From Babylonia areolata (taxonomy: Eukaryota > Mollusca > Gastropoda > Neogastropoda > Buccinidae), in contig NC_134889.1 in the NCBI RefSeq assembly GCF_041734735.1, forward strand, positions 1,415,001 to 1,479,000: 64,000 nucleotides of DNA, in the 5' to 3' direction. Under the pieces are notes generated by a model. The model worked only from the letters and a program-made list of their open reading frames with translations, ran no database searches and had not been told where the DNA came from. A program made the translations under genes and the position numbers. Shown one piece after another: positions 23,335 through 34,985 of the stretch (position 1 is the first letter of the stretch; each line of letters starts with the position of its first letter).

Positions 23335-23580
23335 TAACAAGATACGTTATCATCAACAATAAAAGACGTTACACAGACAGCACTTCATAATAAATGCTTT
23401 ATCGATAACCAACATTAACAGACCTTACTCAGACAGCACTTCATGATAACACAATTCAAGGGAGGAATAAAAAGACACACACATACAGTAACAAGATACT
23501 TTATCATCAACAATAACAGACCTTACACAGACAGCACTTCATAATAACACAATTTATTTATTTATTTAGGGAGAAATAAA
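23335..23580. repeat. Three imperfect tandem copies (about 50-110 bp)
   Basis: Copies share ATCATCAACAATAACAGACC and TTACACAGACAGCACTTCAT, and two also carry GGGAGGAATAAAAAGACACA-like ends. They may be pieces of an interspersed repeat. Confidence 0.6.
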
Positions 23581-23955
23581 AAGACACAGGTGCACACTTC
23601 TATGCCTGGCACCTGCAAACATACAGGGACTACAAAAACTGAAAACTTATTGGAAAGAAGAGCGCTCAAGAACATTAAATCTGATGCTACTGATTCCATT
23701 GAGCATTCGTTCTTCTTAAGAATGAGTCAGTAAATGGAACCAGGCGGAAGAAGAAATCATCAGTGGAGGTACCATTGCAGCATTCACAGCGGCCACCTGC
23801 AGTTTTCTACAGGTAGCTGCATTCCTCACTTCACTGCAGCTTTTCTTCCTTTTCTTTTTGCTTTCTACTTTTTACTTGTACCACCGGCATTCTACGATTT
23901 TACCAATTCAAAGCATCAAAGACACCATATACATGGGTGTGTGTATCTATTATAT

Positions 23956-24046
<91 letters not shown>

Positions 24047-24449
24047 GATCCCATTGGATCTTTCATTTCATGCGCTCTCCCTACTCAGATGTGACGATAA
24101 CTACGACTGGTCAGTGAAACATATTTATCCTGATCCTCATCTTTATTCCACGATGTGCTGAACGTAAAAGCATTTGTTATGATCTCTGTCGACTGAAACA
24201 TGAAAAATGTGCCCGGGGAACATTCCGGATAGGGTACAAATGGACCCATCATTCCTCTTGTGTAAACTAAATCACCTACTCTATTGATATTACAATTAAT
24301 CTGCCATCAAAGGATTCGTATTCGTATTCGAAAAGTATCAAATTGGCGAAATCATGCGGTATAAAAGAAAAAGAAAGAAAATAATTTACATGCATCAAAT
24401 TTTATGCGAAACTGTTGTCCGCGTCGATAACTTCCGTTTGCGTGTCAAC
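23581..24449. other. GOLGA2 upstream region with GT/TA microsatellite
   Basis: A (GT)n(TA)n tract occupies about 23954-24043. The remainder is unique sequence that should hold the promoter and 5' UTR of GOLGA2, but no core promoter element can be named with confidence. Confidence 0.4.
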
Positions 24450-24503
24450 ATGCGCACGCATAAAAGCCGAAAATGGCCGACTCCACGAAGAAGGACAAGA
24501 TAG
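24450..24503 (+). promoter_or_regulatory. Overlapping upstream ORF at GOLGA2 start
   Basis: An ATG 23 bases upstream of the GM130 start opens a 17-codon frame (MRTHKSRKWPTPRRRTR) that ends at a TAG inside exon 1, out of frame with GM130. If the transcript starts upstream of 24450, this would lower translation of the main frame. The transcription start is not visible here; there is no convincing TATA box and only a weak CpG-enriched stretch at about 24410-24475. Confidence 0.35.
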
Positions 24504-24520
24504 CAGCTGCAAAGAAGAGG
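24473..24520 (+). CDS. GOLGA2: GOLGA2 exon 1 (start codon)
   Basis: The ATG sits in a good context (GAAAATGG) and encodes MADSTKKDKIAAAKKR before the donor AAGAGG/GTAAGT. It matches the start of human GM130 (MSEETRQSKLAAAKKK), the basic N-terminal segment involved in p115 binding. It ends in phase 0, and the 10.6-kb intron 1 follows. An out-of-frame ATG at 24450 lies just upstream. Confidence 0.93.
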
Positions 24521-27500
24521 GTAAGTAGAACTCTGTCTTCACTCGCAGTATCTCCAGAGTTTGGTTGAATGTATATATGTTTCTTCAGATTCATCACTTA
24601 TAAAATCTTATTTGAAATTTGTGTTTGTAGGCTGCCACTATAATGTAAAATACGGTTCCAAACTTTGATCGTAGCAGACAGCAAATTCCTGATTGTTTTG
24701 GGGCGTGTTACTAACCCACAGTTTGTCTTTTAACAGTGAGCTGTATTATGTGAAATATTAAATGTAACACGAACTGACAAGTTTTCGATTCATAAATAGA
24801 AGCTAAATTGAAGTGATGTGACTGTTGTAGGTGTTGTAATGACTGCCATTTCTCAATTGGTGGAGTGGATACTTGGCAACTTTACACTTCAGACATCTGA
24901 GTGTTAATCAACTTTACACTAACCAACTTGGCAACTGCTTGTAAGTTGCTGACAATTTTTTTTATATCCCATTTGACTTTCCTGTTTCCTGTCATATCCG
25001 AGGAATGGATTTCCGTTTTGCTCCACCTCTGATTGATAACCGATAACCAGACGTGTTTTATTGATCAGTGCACTGTAGCTTGTTAAAAAAAATATAATAA
25101 AAATAAAATATAAAATAAACACCAAAAACCCCAGTGACTTTTGTAGACTTGCATGAATCCATGTAAACTTTTGTAAAATGATATGATCTTCTTTTTTATT
25201 CATGACTGCAGCTTCATTATAACGAATATACGAAACATACACCACTGCCAAGAAGAACACTATCAGTTTCACAAATTAGATTTAGTTATGTATTCTTGTT
25301 CTCATTTGCTGGAATATACTTGTATACATTCTTTGATCATTCATGCTTCAGCCTTACCATACAGTACCATACCATACCATACCATTTAATTTCTAGAAGC
25401 TGCCAATAGTCTTCTGAACTGAATTGAATAACAATACCATATATTGCACCATACCATACCATTCCAGTCCATACTATACTGTACCATGCATGACATCTTT
25501 ATCAATTAAGTATGATGGGAATTCAGATGTGTGCCCACAAGGCTTGTTGATGGGCTTCCATATTCCCACAACATAAGATTTTGCATATCAGCAAATATCA
25601 TGAATATTTAGAATAATTTATAAAGAAAGTAAAAAATCTGAGATTCTAATTTTTCCCATTCATCCCTCCTGCTACATTCACCATATCTGGATACATTGAT
25701 ACCAAGTATATAAAAAATTAAAAAAGCAAAAAAAAAAAAAAAAGCAAAGCAAACCTGCCATAATTTGAATTTGCAGAAAGCCTTCATACATCATCCATTT
25801 TCCTAACAATATTTACACTGGCATTCATGCCCTGTATTTTTCATTGTATGTATCCATGATTATGAACATAAGGTGCACATTAACTTATCAAATTATCTTT
25901 GAAACTTTGTTTTACTTTTTGATTAAATTAGAAATAAAAACACCCAAGTATATGACATTCTCATGCATGCACTTCTTTTTAACACTTTTTTTTTGTTATT
26001 GTTTGTTTTGTTTTCTACACAGCACCCCATCTGCTTTTTTGATGAAATGCTCTGGTCTGTCAGTGTCACGCTGGATTATGTTTCCCACCAACCCTCCCCC
26101 TCCCCGCACAAACATTAATCCAAAGTTCAATACTCTGCAGATTTTAGGTGTCCAAAATATTGTTAGGAGTTGGATGCAGACATTAACACTAAAGGATAGG
26201 AGTAGTTGTTTTATTTAGACAGTGCATTTAGCAATTTGGCTTGTTTATAAAGAAATCAGTGCAGTTTATTTTATAGTTTTTAAAGAGGCCATGAAGTTAA
26301 ATAGCATCGTGCTCTAAAAACCTGGCAAATGGGTAAATGATAACAGAACCTTGCATGAAACTGAACAGATCTGTGCATTAAAGTAATGATATTGAATCGA
26401 ACCATCAGCCCATATCAGCATAGGGTGCTGGGTTTGGTTCTCAACTGAGCAATCCTGTAAGCTGGCTTTGAACTCTGACCATGTGATGTTACATCTGACC
26501 TTTTGCTGTTTCCTTTCTTGAGAAACTACCATTCAAAACTGAAATGGGGCACAATAAAAAAAAAAACCCAAAAAACAACCAACCAACACTTGTCAAGTGA
26601 TAAGACTGAGACAAGATCAGAATGACAAGAACAGAAAATTAAAAATGATAGCACACAACAGAAATTGTTGTCATTGTCAGTTCACTGTTTGCATGCATTG
26701 GCACAACCTTAGTTCTTTACAGCAGTATTCACATCTGTAAGGTCTGAAGCCCAGGTAATTAGTTCTATTGAGTTGTGTAATGCAGTTGTGTAATGTGTTC
26801 AACAACATTCATAATATTCTGTCAGGTCTGAAGCCTTAGTTCTTATCAGTGTGTAATATTTTTGTAATCTGAAGTAATGTGAACAGCAGCATTCATTTCT
26901 GTGAGGTCTGAAGCATTAGTTCTTTTCAGTGCATAATATGTTATCTGAAGTAATTTCTGTAAGGTCTGAAGCATCAGTTCTGTCATTTGTGTAATATGAA
27001 CAGCAGCATTTATAAATATAATACTCAATTTGTCAGGTCTGAAGCCAAAGTTCTTTTCAGTTGTGTAATGTGAAGAGCACCATTCATTTCTCTAATGTCT
27101 TAAGCCTTGGTTACTTTCATTTGCATGGATTGTACATCCTACGGTAATCCAGAGAATAACGAATCCTTTTGTCATTGAAGGTGCAACTTATCCTGGGGAT
27201 GGTCTTACGTCAAGACATAGAATGTGCATGGAGAAACAACTTGGGAGGGGGTGTGTGGGGGGGGGGGGTCATTTAATTTAGAGCTGAACACAATGCAGGA
27301 TAATTTGAGGGGTCTCCTGCTTTGCTGCTAGTTTTTGCTTAGTTGGTGTGTTTGGACTGCTGATAGTTGGAAAGTCAGAATACTGGAAACATTTAAACGT
27401 ATTGTCCTGAACTGGGTATATAAACCAGTAAGTTTGATAGGATAATAATATAATTAGTCAGTTATATTGCAGTAGGATAATGTGATAATGCTCTATTTCA

Positions 27501-30500
27501 CCAAAACAGTGTCTTAAACAAAACATATACTGGTATGGTCATAGTGGATGGTTATATTAGCATGAACAAAAGTCAGACCAGAAAATATAGTATTATGAAT
27601 ATCAGATAGAACAGAATTCATCATGAACTTGATAATGATAATTTTTTTTTATATAAAATAGAATAAATACAAGCCTATTGACATTGAAGAACAGAAGATC
27701 CAGTATTGTGGACACAAAGATGAAGAGGAGGAAGTGTTGGCCAGAGGGGAGACAAAGGAAATCCTTCCTCACTGGTGTCCTGTTTCTGTGTGGGTGGAAC
27801 TGCACTGTTCTGTGTGGGTGGATTGCACTGTTCTGTGTGGGTGGATTGCACTGTTCTGTGTGGGTGGATTGCACTGTTCTGTGTGGGTGGATTGCACTGT
27901 TCTGTGTGGGTGGATTGCACTGTTCTGTGTGGGTGGAACTGCACTGTTCTGTGTGGGTGGATTGCACTGTTCTGTGTGGGTGGATTGTACTGTGTGGGTG
28001 GGTGGATTGTACTGTTCTGTGTGGGTGGATTGCACTGTTCTGTGTGGGTGGGTTGTACTGTTCTGTGTGGGTGGAATGTACTGTTCTGTGTGGGTGGGTT
28101 GTACTGTTCTGTGTGGGTGGAATGTACTGTTCTGTGTGGGTGGATTGTACTGTTCTGTGTGGGTGGAATGTACTGTTCTGTGTGGGTGGGTTGTACTGTT
28201 CTGTGTGGGTGGGTTGTACTGTTCTGTGTGGGTGGATTGTACTGTTCTGTGTGGGTGGATTGTACTGTTCTGTGTGGGTGGAATGTACTGTTCTGTGTGG
28301 GTGGAATGTACTGTTCTGTGTGGGTGGATTGTACTGTTCTGTGTGGCGTGTACTGTTCTGTGTGGGTGGCGTGTACTGTTCTGTGTGGGTGGGTTGCACT
28401 GTTCTGTGTGGGTGGCATGTACTGTTCTGTGTGGGTGGATTGCACTGTTCTGTGTGGGTGGATTGCACAGTTCTGTGTGGGTGGATTGCACTGTTCTGTG
28501 TGGCTAGAGTGTACTATTTTCTGTGGGTGGAATGTACTGTTCTGTGTGGGTGGATTGTACTGTTCTGTGTGGGTGGAATGTACTGTTCTGTGTGGGTGGG
28601 TTGTACTGTTCTGTGTGGGTGGAATGTACTGTTCTGTGTGGGTGGAATGTACTGTTCTGTGTGGGTGGAATGTACTGTTCTGTGTGGCGTGTACTGTTCT
28701 GTGTGGGTGGCGTGTACTGTTCTGTGTGGGTGGGTTGCACTGTTCTGTGTGGGTGGCATGTACTGTTCTGTGTGGGTGGATTGCACTGTTCTGTGTGGGT
28801 GGATTGCACAGTTCTGTGTGGGTGGATTGCACTGTTCTGTGTGGCTAGAGTGTACTATTTTCTGTGGGTGGAATGTACTGTTCTGTGTGGCTAGAATGTA
28901 CTATTTTCTGTGGGTGGATTGCACTGTTCTGTGTGGGTGGATTGCACAGTTCTGTGTGGGTGGGTTGTACTGTTCTGTGTGGGTGGGTTGTACTGTTCTG
29001 TGTGGGTGGATTGTACTGTTCTGTGTGGGTGGAATGTACTGTTCTGTGTGGGTGGAATGTACTGTTCTGTGAGGATGTATTGTACTGTTCTGTGTGGGCG
29101 GGTTGTACTGTTCTGTGTGTGGAATGTACTGTTCTGTGGTTTGTACTGTTGGGTGGTTTGTACTGTTCTGTGTGGGTGGTTTGTACTGTTCTGTGTGGGT
29201 GGATTGCACTGTTCTGTGTGGCTAGAGTGTACTATTTTCTGTGGGTGGAATGTACTGTTCTGTGTGGGTGGAATGTACTGTTCTGTGTAGGTGGAATGTA
29301 CTGTTCTGTGTAGGTGGAATGTACTGTTTTGTGTAGGTGGAATGTACTGTTCTGTTCGGGTGGATGGAATGTACTGTTCTGTGTGAGTGGGTTGTGCTGT
29401 TCTGTGTGAGTGGGTTGTACTGTTCTGTGTGGGTGGGTTGTACTGTTCTGTGTGTGGAATGTACTGTTCTGTGTGGGTGGGTTGTACTGTTCTGTGTGTG
29501 GAATGTACTGTTCTGTGTGTGGAATGTACTGTTCTGTGTGGGTGGATTGTACTGTTCTGTGTGGGTGGAATGTACTGTTCTGTGTGGGTGGGTTGTACTG
29601 TTCTGTGTGTGGAATGTACTGTTCTGTGTGGGTGGGTTGTACTGTTCTGTGTGTGGAATGTACTGTTCTGTGTGGGTGGAATGTACTGTTCTGTGTGGGT
29701 GGGTTGTACTGTTCTGTGCGGGTGGACTGTACTGTTCTGTGTGGGTGGAATGTACTTTTCTGTGTGGGTGGAATGTACTGTTCTGTGTGGGTGGAATGTA
29801 CTGTTCTGTGTGGGTGGAATGTACTGTTCTGTGTGGGTGGAATGTACTGTTCTTTGTTGGTGGATTGCACTGTTCTGTGTGGCTAGAATGTACTGTTTTC
29901 TGTGGGTGGATTGCACTGTTCTGTGTGGCTAGAATGTACTGTTTTCTGTGGGTGGAATGTACTGTTTTATTTGGGTGGACTGTACTGTTTGTGGATGTTT
30001 TACTGTTTGTGAATGGATTGTACTGTTGATGGATTGATAACACTGTTCTAAGTGGGTGTAATGCACTGTTCTGTGTGGGTGGACTGCACTGTTCTGTGTG
30101 GGTGGAATGTACTGTGCAAAGCTTTGCAGCGAGAGAAAATGGAGACTGGCTTGCTTTGACTGTTGGCTGGCTTTCTTTGATGTGCCGTGCTGGTATTGAT
30201 TCTAGCTGTGTGTGTTGGGAACAGTGAGTGATGCTTCAGGCTTTCCTTTGTTTTCTCTAATTCCTTAGTACAGGACAAACCCAAATAGATTTGACGGAAG
30301 TAAAGTTATTTGTGTGTATTTACACTCTGCACCTCCCAGTGCTTGGGAAATGTGTGTGTGCATACATGTATAATTCACATAATGCACTCTCCCCACCCCC
30401 TCCACACACCCACCCCCCTCCCCAGTCCGCCCATAACCCACCTGACCACCACTTCATCCTGGTGCCCTGAGGCACGTGTCCTGCACTGGGCTTGTTTTGA

Positions 30501-33500
30501 AGTGGCCCTGAATTGCGGCCTTCATTCCATTGAAGTCGGTGCTTGTTTTGGCTTGGTTTTGTTTGCCGGTCAAGCGTGTTTTGTTGTTAAGGAAAGTACA
30601 CTGGTAGATTTGTGGTCATCATGTTTTGATTGTCATTGAGAAACTTGATGAGAGAAACTTGTAAAAGTTGTTTGTGTACGTTTTCAAGTGGGGGAAAAAA
30701 GTATATTGTATTCTGAGAAAGGCAAGGGAAGACAGAAAGAACCCATGTGTTGTACATTCTGTTTGAGTTATTGTGACCTGGGTTCAGACCCATCTCAGTC
30801 TGTTCAGCGCTGGGGGTGAAAATGGCAAACAGTTCCATAGTGTGGACCGAGTTTCTTTTTCTTGTGGAGGGTTGGCCAAGTGTCAAAGCGCTTGACAAAG
30901 AGTAGGAAGTCATTCTCCATGGGTTCAACAGGGATGTAAATAATCCATCCTCTTGTCAGTCTCCACCAAGTCAAGTGGTCTTCAAGTACATTCCCACACA
31001 CAACATGGATGAAGTAGTAGCAGTAGTGGCCTAGCGGTAACGTGTCCAAGAAGCGAGTGTCCATGAGTTTGAGTCTCATGTACGATCCGGGATTTTGACT
31101 CCCCACTCCACTGGTCTGGGTGCTAGTTATTTGGATGAGACAATAAACCCAGGTTTAAACAGAGCATGAACTTAATAAATGTAAAAGAACCCATGGCAAC
31201 AGAGGGGTTGTCTTTGGCAAAATTGTCCAAAAATCCTCTGATAGTTGACTCTTTCACCACCATAGGCGACCTTAGTTGACGTGACAGTGCACTGTCACAG
31301 GAAACGTAAGTCGACATTGAGGGGTCATATTATTCTAAGCTCACCAATGAAACAATGAATAACCTTTGCCTCTTGGTCAAGTTTGAAGTGAACAAGTGCA
31401 TTGTATCGCTTTGACATGAACGGACTGAGAGCGTTGTATCCAAAATATTTGGCACTGGGGAGCATTTTCACACAGGAACGTGACAGTGAAAGAGTTAAAT
31501 GATTACCGGTACATAGATTTGCAAATAGGAAGAAGCGGTGTGGAGGGGAGGAGGGGGGTGAGGGGGGGGGGGGGGTTCGTCCTCCACAGTGGTGTACTGT
31601 CCCCTGAGAGATATGCCCAATTTTGATAGATATTGTTAGGCCAGGAATTATGATAATGCAGTACAATACAGCAGCACAACACAGCACAACAATGAAATTC
31701 AGTGACACAATCCCACACAGAGCACATAGTACACACAGAACTGTGTAGGCCTTTTTTCCTGGCAATGCTCCGTGTTTTTCATTGTGTAACTTGGGCATCA
31801 CTCTGCTTCACAGTCCACTCTGCTTCACAGTCCACCCTGCTTCACAGTCCACTCTGCTTCACAGTCCACTCTGCTTCACAGTCCACTCTGCTTCACAGTC
31901 CACTCTGCTTCACAGTTCACTCCTCCCCTCTCCCCCTGGGCTCTGCGTCTTTCTCTGCCTTTCTCATTGGCTGTTTAGATGTATATGGCCATATATGGTC
32001 GCAAGGACGAGGGGTGGGAGGTCACAGACTTGTTTTGTGTGCTCCTAGTGTTCTGTCAAAGTGAATGTTTATTTCAAGTGAAAAGAGCATTGTAATTATT
32101 GAGTGTAATTAAATAGTTTTGATTCTTTCTTCATTCCATGAATTGGTGATACCTGTGATCATGTGTGTTAAACCTTTCACTCGATGTCACGCAGTAAAGC
32201 TGAGAATTGTTCATGTTTTGGTTACGTAAAGATAATAATCATTTAGTAATGTTGTTCTCTTCTCTGGTTGTGTACATGTACTAATGTAGTGCTGCGCTGC
32301 AAGCTTTACTGCTCTAAACTGTGTTTTTAGCATTGCTGCTGTAAACAGGTTGAACTGTAAACTTTGCTGATGTTAACAGATAGAGTTAACAGATTGTTTT
32401 GAAAACTTTGCTGCTGTAACCAGGTTGAACTGTAAACTTTGCTGATGTTAACAGATAGAGTTAACAGATTGTTTTGAAAACTTTGCTGCTGTAACCAAGT
32501 TGAACTGTAAACTTTGCTGATGTTAACAGATAGAGTTAACAGATTGTTTTGAAAACTTTGCTGCTGTAAACAGGTAGAACTGTAAACTTTGCTGATGTTA
32601 ACAGATAGAACTGTAAACTTTGCTGATGTTAACAGATAGAACTGTAAACTTTGCTGATGTTAACAGATAGAACTGTAAACTTTGCTGATGTTAACAGATT
32701 GTACTGAAAACTTTACTGCTGTAAACAAGTACCACTGTAAGCTTTACTGCTGTAAAGAGATTGCACTGTGTATAGATTGAGATCCATACAGACAGACAGG
32801 CACAGAGATAGAGGAATATGATACTGGAGGAAAACAAGCCCAAGTAAGCAAAAACAAAGTAAGTTAGTTGAGGTAAACGAGTCTTCTGCCTGATGTTTCT
32901 TTATCAGTGCTTGCATTATGATATATTGACCAGTGATTCTGTGCACTGTCATTCTGTGATGCTTGCTGTTCGGTGAATGTGCACTTTGGCGATCATTTCT
33001 GTTCAGTGCATGTGCACTGGGCCGTGTGATTCTCTGTGTTCAACAAATGTGAACCCTGTTCTTTTCTGATGTTGGTCATAATGTGATTTCATGTGATGTT
33101 GACCTGTCATTCACACAGACGTTATGACTGTGTGCTGTTAACATGATTGTATTCACGCTGACATTGATCATTGTCATTCACACTGACACAACACACTGAC
33201 CTGACTGTCATTCACACTGACGTGATGGCTGTGTTCAGTTGACATAATTCTGATATACACTGACATGACTGTCATTCACACTGATGTGATGGATGTGTTC
33301 AGTTGACATAATTCTCATGCACACTGACGTGACTGTCATTCACACTTACTCTGATGTGACTTTAGTCATTTACACTGACACTGTCATTCACACTGAGACT
33401 GACTGTCATTTACACTGACACTGTCATTCACACTGAGACTGACTGTCATTCACACTGAAATGATGTGACTGTCATTCACACTGACTCTGACATGACTGTC

Positions 33501-34894
33501 ATCACACTGACTCTGATGTGTCTGACTCTGACGTGATTGTCATTCACACTGACTCTGACGTGTCTGACTCTGACGTGTCTGTCATTCACACTGACTCTGA
33601 CGTGTCTGACTCTGACGTGACTGTCATTCACACTGACTCTGACATGACTGTCATTCACACTGACTCTGATGTGACTGTCATTCACACTGACATGACTGTC
33701 ATTCACACTGACTCTGATGTGACTGTCATTCACACTGACATGATTGTCAATCACACTGACTCTGATGTGACTGTCATTCACACTGACTCTGACATGACTG
33801 TCATTCACACTGACTCTGATGTGACTGTCATTCACACTGACATGACTGTCATTCACACTGACTCTGATGTGACTGTCATTCACACTGACATGACTGTCAA
33901 TCACACTGACTCTGATGTGACTGTCATTCACACTGACTCTGATGTGACTGTCATTCACACTGACTCTGATGTGACTGTCATTCACACTGACATGACTGTC
34001 AATCGCACAGACTCTGATGTGACTGTCATTCACACTGATATATCTGTCATTCACATCGAAGTTACTGTCGTTCACACACTCTCGTGACTCTCATCAGGGT
34101 TCAGATTTAACCTTTTTGTTTGAGCGCCAGTCAAGCACTGTGGACAAAACATTTGAGTGCCCAGTTGTGGTTTTGGGTGCCAGCATAATAAGATGAAATA
34201 AAATGTGCCAAGGAAAGTCTTTCTGCCAGGCTTCATTGTACACGCGCTGGCGCTTTGATTCCTACTCCTGCTGTGTATTCTTCTTGTCATCCTGAGCCTT
34301 CGTCTCTGTTTTGGGAGTCTTTCTTTTAACTCTCTCCATACGAACGGCGAAAGAGACGACGTTAACAGCATTTCAGCCCAATTACCATCATCAAAATATT
34401 GCAAGCGGAAGGCTCTTATAGTGAAGAGGTGAATGTTGACAAAGAATACTACAATTCTGACGACGGAAGCTAAAGGTTGGGTCATTCAGACACCCACTGG
34501 ACATCTGAGGGGTCTGTGTAGAGGAGAAGAGAGGACTGGCCGTACTGAGTGAGTTAACATTGAAGATGGGAAACATTGTTTGTCACTAAAGCGCCATATA
34601 TGTCACCATCTGATCGCGCATGCGCCCAGGTGCTGCTCCGCAAAGTGAGCTGCAGCAGACGACACTTTACATTTCAATCGACCGCATTCGAGCTTGCTTT
34701 CTTGATGTGTCTTATATAATTTTCTTTCACCTCTATCAATTTCTGAGTGCCAGCTGGGCACTCTCCACAGAAAATTTGCGTGCCCGAGCCAGCTTCTTGT
34801 AGCATTTGCACACGGGCACCTGCTGAATTGGAACCCTGATCATACACACTGACGTGAGTGTTGTGGACCTGACTGTCATCTTGACCATGCCATG

Positions 34895-34985
<91 letters not shown>

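Noticed and set aside
27661-27785. An extra GOLGA2 exon (KPIDIEEQK...LARGETKEILPH)
   Set aside because: Exon 1 joins exon 2 in phase and matches human GM130 without a gap. The stretch has no good donor and runs into the 23-bp array.
27602-30043. Long open frames on both strands in the 23-bp array
   Set aside because: Purely periodic translation (CTVLCGW, HPHRTVQSTHTEQ) in several frames at once, with no codon-use signal; a repeat artefact.
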